Assembly (NCBI RefSeq): GCF_015832195.1 | Contig: NC_052017.1 | Location: 54,218,152-54,282,151, forward strand | Reading direction: 5' to 3' | Source of the DNA: Motacilla alba alba | Taxonomy: Eukaryota; Chordata; Aves; Passeriformes; Motacillidae | Length of the DNA: 64,000 bases | In this document: piece by piece, positions 61,401 through 64,000 of the stretch | How positions within the stretch are numbered: position 1 is the first letter of the stretch | How the letters are laid out: every line of letters starts with the position of its first letter | Translations under genes and position numbers: made by a program | The notes under the pieces: generated by a model | What the model was told of the DNA's origin: nothing | What the model saw: the letters and a program-made list of their open reading frames with translations, nothing else | The model's database searches: none

Positions 61401-61887
61401 CTTTCTGGCTTATAAAATAAGAATACTAGGAAAGCTACCAAAAAGTTCCTTTTCCAATGTATTATCATGTTTGAACTGAAAACACCAAGCTTGCCTTGGA
61501 AGAAGAGTCTTTAGAAAATGTGGTGTTTCCTTTGGTACAACTATGAAAGACTTGAGAAGGAAGATGGATACCTTAAAGCTTGAAAAGAAGAACTGTCAGG
61601 GCTTAATATTAAGCACTCCAAGTGATCATAACTTGTTCAAAGGGAGCAAAGAGATGGTTCTGGTTTCTTCTGTCTGTCTGCACTATTTTCTTATTAAGAA
61701 AAAATAGTGTTTTGTTAATATTTTGAAATTAGTTTTTTCTGACTTTGATTCACAGAAATCTTCAGAGGAGCGAATTGCTGAACTAGAAAAAATCCATAAA
61801 AAAGAATTGGCTACCAAAGATCAGGAGTTAAATGAGAGATTACAGGCTCAAGAAAAGGTATTCCAGGAGAAGATGAAGGCAGCTCTT
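16585..61887 (+). CDS. GOLGA4: GOLGA4 (golgin-245 / trans-Golgi p230), 5' part, 14 coding exons, continues beyond window
   Basis: Golgin-245 is a long coiled-coil tether of the trans-Golgi network. Its C-terminal GRIP domain (outside this window) binds Arl1-GTP, and its extreme N-terminus captures endosome-to-Golgi vesicles, by family knowledge through TBC1D23. The exons join in one open frame: 16585-16671, 22465-22560, 34832-34930 (cassette), 40794-40859, 41963-42277, 44291-44338, 44724-44780, 48374-48472, 49001-49139, 51794-51981, 52960-53043, 53851-53998, 60555-60733, 61756-61887. That is 546 codons, or 579 with the cassette. The start [13 protein letters not shown], the Ser-rich SMESLFRSP region, [16 protein letters not shown] and [20 protein letters not shown] match mammalian GOLGA4 as I remember it. 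Every exon has AG acceptors and GT donors except one GC donor. Introns are phase 0, except phase 1 after exons 9 and 12. The long central coiled-coil exon should lie past 64000. Confidence 0.96.
16672..22464 (+). other. GOLGA4: GOLGA4 intron 1
   Basis: Starts gtacgg and ends ctatag. Holds the rest of the CpG island, a T-run (17241-17257), a 24-bp tandem copy near 18111-18160, a large CR1 fragment (19200-20870) and a GC-richer stretch (about 21400-21750) that I cannot assign. Confidence 0.85.
19200..20870 (+). mobile_element. CR1 LINE fragment, sense, with 3' ORF remnants
   Basis: Decayed reverse-transcriptase-type text of the CR1 family is followed by the standard CR1 3' part (ctgaggggtgacctcactgc, atgaggaaagactttgggtg). 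No intact frame. Short open frames in it are remnants of CR1 ORF2. Confidence 0.8.
22465..22560 (+). CDS. GOLGA4: GOLGA4 exon 2
   Basis: 32 codons, phase 0-0, Ser/Thr-rich and expected to be disordered ([18 protein letters not shown], then an acidic end). It matches the mammalian segment containing TRTSSFTEQ-like sequence. The acceptor is ctctatag and the donor GAG|gtcagt. Confidence 0.9.
27860..28975 (-). mobile_element. CR1 LINE fragment, antisense, interrupted by an LTR
   Basis: The minus strand carries CR1 3' text (e.g. 28302-28420 and 28430-28640). It is split near its 3' end at 27890-28154 by a short LTR. The pieces either side join directly once one duplicated hexamer is removed. Confidence 0.8.
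27890..28154 (+). mobile_element. Short solo LTR with perfect 6-bp target duplication
   Basis: 265 bp starting TGTAGCATTG and ending CAACGTTACA, which are inverted at 8 of 10 positions. Flanked by GGAGAT on both sides (27884-27889 and 28155-28160). The short length and 6-bp duplication fit a class II (alpha/beta-like) ERV. Strand is inferred from a U5-like right part. Confidence 0.85.
29554..30212 (-). mobile_element. Solo ERVL-type LTR with 5-bp target duplication
   Basis: 659 bp, ends TGTTGTGG and TCAACACA on the + strand, flanked by CAGAG on both sides (29549-29553 and 30213-30217). It shares much sequence with 49856-50979 (e.g. gttagttcatcacctg against gtcagttcatcacctg, and gtggggtccctccca). 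A 5-bp duplication is typical of ERVL. The minus orientation is from memory of the family. Confidence 0.75.
30500..32200 (-). mobile_element. CR1 LINE fragment, antisense, about 1.7 kb
   Basis: Minus-strand CR1 including the 3' end near 30500 (reverse of cagaatcac...aggacct...catcaagtcc) and reverse-transcriptase remnants in several frames (30683-31021, 31767-31997). Many stops. Confidence 0.85.
33354..33445. repeat. (GT)n microsatellite with CA/TA-rich tail
   Basis: A run of GT to 33382, then mixed acatac and cacaca units. It gives long meaningless open frames on both strands. Confidence 0.9.
33780..33838. repeat. Imperfect tandem duplication
   Basis: ggcgaacataaattcaaagt is followed by ggcaaacattaattcaaagt about 32 bp later. 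Confidence 0.7.
34832..34930 (+). CDS. GOLGA4: GOLGA4 in-frame cassette exon 3 (probably alternative)
   Basis: 99 nt, 33 codons, phase 0-0, flanked by aataacag and GTG|gtgagt. The peptide starts [20 protein letters not shown] and ends in a Lys/Pro/Gln-rich stretch. It is more hydrophobic than its disordered neighbours. The open frame, good splice signals and length divisible by three support a real exon that can be included or skipped without a frameshift. I believe mammalian GOLGA4 transcripts carry a similar optional insert at this position, but I cannot verify this here. Confidence 0.8.
37696..37882 (-). mobile_element. CR1 3'-end fragment, antisense
   Basis: Reverse of the CR1 tail (cagaatcacaggttggaaaa, gacctaacaccacctt). 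It is closely related to the tail at 30500-30690, so the same subfamily. Confidence 0.85.
38655..40075 (-). mobile_element. CR1 LINE fragment, antisense, about 1.4 kb
   Basis: Minus-strand CR1 from its 3' tail (tcatagaatatcctgagttg) through reverse-transcriptase remnants (38783-39256, 39253-39597). Decayed. It is from a different subfamily than 30500-32200. Confidence 0.85.
40794..40859 (+). CDS. GOLGA4: GOLGA4 exon 4
   Basis: 22 codons, phase 0-0, polar linker ending [10 protein letters not shown]. It matches the mammalian NGSEPSIPQ segment in place and length. The acceptor follows a long pyrimidine tract (ttttatttcctgtag) and the donor is CAG|gtatgt. Confidence 0.92.
40860..41962 (+). other. 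GOLGA4: GOLGA4 intron 4
   Basis: gtatgt to ttgcag. Unique AT-rich DNA, no repeat recognised. Confidence 0.9.
41963..42277 (+). CDS. GOLGA4: GOLGA4 exon 5, Ser/Arg repeat region
   Basis: 105 codons, residues 84-188 in the form without the cassette, phase 0-0. It contains four tandem 9-residue repeats of the form [E/D][S/T]L-x-R (42017-42124), an acidic Ser-rich stretch, and the start of the helical region ([15 protein letters not shown]). It is very close to mammalian GOLGA4. The many RSSS and RSP sites suggest phosphorylation, which is inference. Confidence 0.96.
42017..42124 (+). repeat. GOLGA4: Four tandem 27-nt coding repeats in exon 5
   Basis: Units encode [27 protein letters not shown] and DSLNRLDLE. 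The pattern is acidic, Ser/Thr, Leu, x, Arg, then Ser-rich and mostly basic. It covers residues 102-137. Confidence 0.85.
42278..44290 (+). other. GOLGA4: GOLGA4 intron 5
   Basis: gtaggc to ttttag. T-rich unique DNA, no repeat family recognised. Confidence 0.9.
44291..44338 (+). CDS. GOLGA4: GOLGA4 exon 6
   Basis: 16 codons, [16 protein letters not shown], phase 0-0. The acceptor is tttattttag and the donor CAG|gtaagc. It is the start of the continuous coiled coil and matches mammalian [16 protein letters not shown]. Confidence 0.95.
44339..44723 (+). other. GOLGA4: GOLGA4 intron 6
   Basis: 385 bp, gtaagc to cttaag. Nothing else seen. Confidence 0.9.
44724..44780 (+). CDS. GOLGA4: GOLGA4 exon 7
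   Basis: 19 codons, [19 protein letters not shown], phase 0-0, coiled coil. The acceptor is ttttttcttaag and the donor GAG|gtaatt. It matches the mammalian [18 protein letters not shown] segment. Confidence 0.95.
44895..44925. repeat. Poly-T run, 31 bases
   Basis: Uninterrupted T from 44895 to 44925, then (GTT)n. Confidence 0.95.
46400..46435. repeat. (AT)n microsatellite
   Basis: About 18 uninterrupted AT units. Confidence 0.95.
48374..48472 (+). CDS. GOLGA4: GOLGA4 exon 8 (followed by a GC donor)
   Basis: 33 codons, phase 0-0, coiled coil starting [20 protein letters not shown] and nearly identical to mammals. The acceptor is attatcag. The donor reads CAG|gcaaga, so the next intron is of the GC-AG class. 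Reading on into the intron meets a TAA after two codons. Confidence 0.95.
48473..49000 (+). other. GOLGA4: GOLGA4 intron 8, GC-AG class
   Basis: Starts gcaaga after CAG and ends tttgtttag. CAG|GCAAG is the typical strong form of a GC donor. Confidence 0.88.
49001..49139 (+). CDS. GOLGA4: GOLGA4 exon 9
   Basis: 46 codons plus one base (phase 0 to 1). It starts [11 protein letters not shown] as in mammals, then becomes a variable polar linker ending VEPGTN. The donor is AATG|gtaggt. The last G joins AG of the next exon to make a Glu codon. Confidence 0.93.
49856..50979 (-). mobile_element. Long solo ERVL-type LTR
   Basis: Ends TGTACTG and CAGTACA are inverted. The body shares many blocks with 29554-30212 but is fuller. 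The minus-strand start ...gatttgcatggcc and the later cctgaggag and gaagcttt blocks match a long avian LTR I know from memory. No clean target duplication found. Its long + frames (50321-50779, 50424-50936) are not genes. Confidence 0.65.
51070..51308 (+). mobile_element. CR1 3'-end fragment, sense
   Basis: Classic CR1 tail: agaacaggttgcccagagaa, ggctggatggagctctga, and an end in tctatgattctatgag. Confidence 0.92.
51794..51981 (+). CDS. GOLGA4: GOLGA4 exon 10
   Basis: 188 nt, phase 1 to 0. Coiled coil with [19 protein letters not shown] and [20 protein letters not shown], very close to mammalian golgin-245. Only the first of two adjacent AGs (tatag|AGGG) keeps the frame; the second would create a stop. 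The donor is AAG|gtaggg. Confidence 0.95.
51982..52959 (+). other. GOLGA4: GOLGA4 intron 10
   Basis: gtaggg to tttttag. Unique DNA, nothing recognised. Confidence 0.9.
52960..53043 (+). CDS. GOLGA4: GOLGA4 exon 11
   Basis: 28 codons, phase 0-0, coiled coil starting [20 protein letters not shown], identical to the mammalian segment as I remember it. The acceptor is tttttttag and the donor AAG|gtaaac. Confidence 0.96.
53044..53850 (+). other. GOLGA4: GOLGA4 intron 11
   Basis: gtaaac to ccatag. Unique DNA, nothing recognised. Confidence 0.9.
53851..53998 (+). CDS. GOLGA4: GOLGA4 exon 12
   Basis: 49 codons plus one base (phase 0 to 1), coiled coil starting [20 protein letters not shown] and nearly identical to mammals. 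The acceptor is ttttccatag and the donor GCTG|gtaaga. Confidence 0.96.
55728..55860 (-). mobile_element. CR1 3'-end fragment, antisense
   Basis: Reverse CR1 tail: cagaaccacagaattggtaa, then cctggtccaacctccctgct. Confidence 0.75.
59048..59559 (-). mobile_element. Solo ERV LTR, minus orientation
   Basis: 512 bp with inverted ends TGCAG and CTGCA. The minus strand has AATAAAG in gagctcaataaagactttc (about 59246-59264), about 200 bp before its right end. It is GC-richer than the intron around it. No target duplication seen. Confidence 0.6.
60555..60733 (+). CDS. GOLGA4: GOLGA4 exon 13
   Basis: 179 nt, phase 1 to 0. Coiled coil with [20 protein letters not shown] and [11 protein letters not shown], homologous to mammalian golgin-245. 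The acceptor is ttcttcacag and the donor AAG|gtaaaa. The split codon restores Ala at the junction with exon 12. Confidence 0.95.
60734..61755 (+). other. GOLGA4: GOLGA4 intron 13
   Basis: gtaaaa to ttcacag. Unique DNA, nothing recognised. Confidence 0.9.
61756..61887 (+). CDS. GOLGA4: GOLGA4 exon 14, last exon in window
   Basis: 44 codons, phase 0-0, coiled coil starting [20 protein letters not shown]. The acceptor is gattcacag and the donor CTT|gtaagt. No later exon is seen before 64000; the following exon should be the very long coiled-coil one. Confidence 0.94.
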
Positions 61888-63206
61888 GTAAGTAAACCTA
61901 AAATGCATAAAAAGACATTTCTCTAAGTGTGAGTTGGGATTAGAAGTCTTGAGTTGACACTGTTCCACAGTGAGAGTCCTCCTGTGCTCAAAGATAGGAG
62001 TGCTTTCCAAAAGTCAAATAGCTCAGAGACTTCAGCAACATGAAAAGAAAGCAGCTGCAGTGATCCAGACTGAGTAATAGTAACTTATCACTGTCAGTGC
62101 TCAGTAACAGCTGTATCTTGTAGAAACTATTCATTTTTTTGAAATTTTTTACTCTTGCTTTTTAGTGTCTTTCCGTGGATCATTGGCAGTCAGGCTCAGG
62201 AACTAGAGTAAAAGAAATACAAAAAATGAGGCTGTTTGAAAAGTAATGGTGTAGTTATGTCTGGTTGTATTGTGTTATGTGAACAGGGTTAACTATTCAT
62301 AGCGTTTGGCATCAGAAAAAGAATTTTCTTAGAGATCAGACTGGGAGGAATTGTTTGGAATTCTTTTCACTTTTTCATGAACTGTAATCCACTATAGATA
62401 ATAATGTAATTTTGCCTTAATGGTTTATATATATGTAACATATATGTATATGTATAATCTATATATATATATCTGTTACAGATAGCAGATTGTTTTTTGT
62501 GCCCCTCCATGATGGATAGTGACTAGCATTGAGAGACGTTGATAGCCCTGTCCTGATTATATTTTTCTACCTGTTTCAGAGGTTACTTCCTTAATTGTAA
62601 GAAACAAGCTTTAAAAATATCTTAGCAGTGGAATCAAGTGAGAACAGACTTTATTCCTGTCTTGGTTTACAAGACAGGTGTCTGCTAGGGGAGGCAGAAA
62701 AAGCCTCCCTTGGAATGCAGAATGTAAAGCTCTTCCCTCTGAATTTTTAGAATCGTGACGTTAAGGGGCTCTCAGGCAAAGATATGGGAATAGGAATTAC
62801 AGTTCTTTACTAGTACGTATAATAAAGCAAACAAACAACAAAAATACGGCATTAATAGCAAACAGAACCAGGGACCCAGCAAGAGCCTTTTGGCTGCGGC
62901 ACTGTCCCGTTTGGTGTCGTTATGGTCACAGCCGGCAGGGGCGCTGTTGGTTCCCAGGGGACAGGGCAGGTTGCGATGATTCCCCCCTGGATGCAGGGGG
63001 CGCTGTGGCGTGGGCTCGGGGAGCACGTGGCAATGGCGGCTTTTGTCTGAAGATGGGAAGGAGTGGAAGAGAGGCTTTGCTTCACAAACCCTTGGGGCAG
63101 CCATTTCCTGTGCCTCTAGCAGAACTCTTGGAAAGCAGCAAGCTGGGCCTGCAGGATGTCTTGGCAGGCAAGGGATGAGGGCCTCCCAGCAGGGCAGGCA
63201 GAGCCT

Positions 63207-63248
63207 AGCTCAGGATCCTGGCACCCGAGCTCAGGATCCTGGCACCCA
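63207..63248. repeat. 21-bp tandem duplication
   Basis: agctcaggatcctggcaccc plus one base, repeated directly with one difference. Confidence 0.85.
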
Positions 63249-63436
63249 ACCAGACGGTGATAGGTCTCTTTTTTAGTGAGGTAGTTGTTGATAAGGTCCC
63301 AGTTCAGTGGCTGTTCTCATGAGCAGAGACTCACCCCACAGTAGAAGAAGCAGTTCTGGGCCAGGCTCTGGCAGCAGCAGTGGAATTCATTTCCCCAAGA
63401 GCAGCAGGTCTGACTGTCCTCCTCTGAAACCAAAAC

Positions 63437-63458
63437 AGAGAGAGAGAGAGAGAGAGAG
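63437..63458. repeat. (GA)n microsatellite
   Basis: About 11 GA units inside the LTR-like repeat. Confidence 0.9.
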
Positions 63459-63730
63459 CTAGGAGCTGCACCCAGCCGCTTCTCCCAGCCAGAAAGAAAA
63501 ATATAACTCCCAGAAAACACCAAAGGAATTTCCCCCTCCCAGCCATCAGTGCTTATTAGCAACTCAATGGGAACAAAATTCCACAAATAACAAGTAAGGA
63601 ACAGGAAAAAAAAAAACCAAACCAAACCCAGCCCCCAACAATTCCTCTCAGATGTTATTCTCAACTAATAGTAGTAAACAAACCAAAATGGAAGGCTTGA
63701 TTGCATTGTTTTTCATGCAAAGACAAGGAG

Positions 63731-64000
63731 TGTGAGAAATGGCTACTCACTTTTCATAAATTTAGAATGGTTTATTAAACCTTATCAAAAATACAGTGGA
63801 AGACTGAATAGAGAAAATGTTGACGATGTGTGCAAAGGATTGTCCCCACCATGTGCTCACCCACACAATGGAGATTTCTCCTTTTAACCCTTTAGCTCAT
63901 CCCAAAATTCTGTCCATCTACTCCTTCTTCACTGTCCAGTGGTGGAGTTTACTCCTCAAATCCTGATTGAAGGTCAGATGTCACCACAGTGACAAGCCGA
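63731..64000 (-). mobile_element. ERV LTR, 3' part, cut by window edge
   Basis: On the minus strand it ends ...tttctcaca at 63731. AATAAA is at 63771-63776 on the minus strand. The block aaaagtgagtagcc resembles aaagtgagtagtc of the LTR at 7049-7536, so they are likely related families. Confidence 0.6.

Larger units (their letters stand above)
62658..63660 (+). mobile_element. Long LTR-like repeat, sense copy
   Basis: Starts TGTCTTGGTTTAC and aligns in inverted orientation with 8840-10864. It has the uninterrupted version of the site where that copy carries the LTR at 9202-10070 (about 63291). It contains a 21-bp tandem duplication (63207-63248) and a (GA)n run (63437-63458). Confidence 0.6.
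61888..64000 (+). other. GOLGA4: GOLGA4 intron 14, 5' part
   Basis: Starts gtaagt and runs off the edge. Holds an AT-rich tract (62424-62475), a long LTR-like repeat (62658-63660) and part of another LTR (63731-64000). Confidence 0.85.

Noticed and set aside
61888..64000. Search for a further GOLGA4 exon before the right edge
   Set aside because: No open frame with coiled-coil text and splice signals was found; the space is repeats and AT-rich DNA.
1..64000. CRISPR arrays, operons, phage or plasmid features
   Set aside because: The window is vertebrate nuclear DNA; none were seen.

Overview
This is a vertebrate nuclear window, almost certainly avian and probably from a songbird or close relative. 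It carries the 5' part of GOLGA4 (golgin-245/p230, a trans-Golgi tethering protein) on the + strand. The signs of a bird are CR1 LINE fragments with the typical 3' end (a trail like 'attctatgattctatga'), several long avian-type ERV LTRs, short introns by mammalian standards, and a GOLGA4 protein close to but distinct from the mammalian one. There are no bacterial operons, CRISPR arrays or other prokaryotic features.

Layout. Bases 1-10864 are an island of endogenous retrovirus debris. It holds one short class-II-like provirus with two matching LTRs (847-6685), broken gag, protease and possibly env pieces and no visible pol. Unrelated LTRs are nested inside it (about 3010-3418, 3560-4260 and 4353-4941), and solo LTRs follow (7049-7536, 9202-10070), one of them inside another LTR-like repeat (8840-10864). 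Bases 10865-16050 are AT-rich intergenic DNA with no gene that I recognise. A CpG island (about 16050-16960) holds the GOLGA4 promoter, first exon and start codon (16585). From there to the right edge everything is GOLGA4: 14 coding exons between 16585 and 61887, with introns that contain CR1 fragments, LTRs and simple repeats. The gene runs off the right edge. The long central coiled-coil exon and the C-terminal GRIP domain are not in this window.

The exons were assembled by reading frame, splice signals and my memory of mammalian GOLGA4. They give 546 codons without the cassette exon at 34832-34930 and 579 with it, all in one open frame. The protein starts with the short N-terminal motif that captures endosome-derived vesicles. 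It continues through a Ser/Arg-rich region containing four tandem 9-residue repeats, then enters the coiled coil. Points that stand out are a GC-AG intron (48473-49000), a symmetric 99-nt cassette exon, two in-frame donors in exon 1, solo LTRs with clean target-site duplications, and one nested LTR whose empty site can be read from a second copy of its host repeat about 53 kb away.

I found no new biological system here. The most informative items are the splicing features of GOLGA4 and the nested ERV history.
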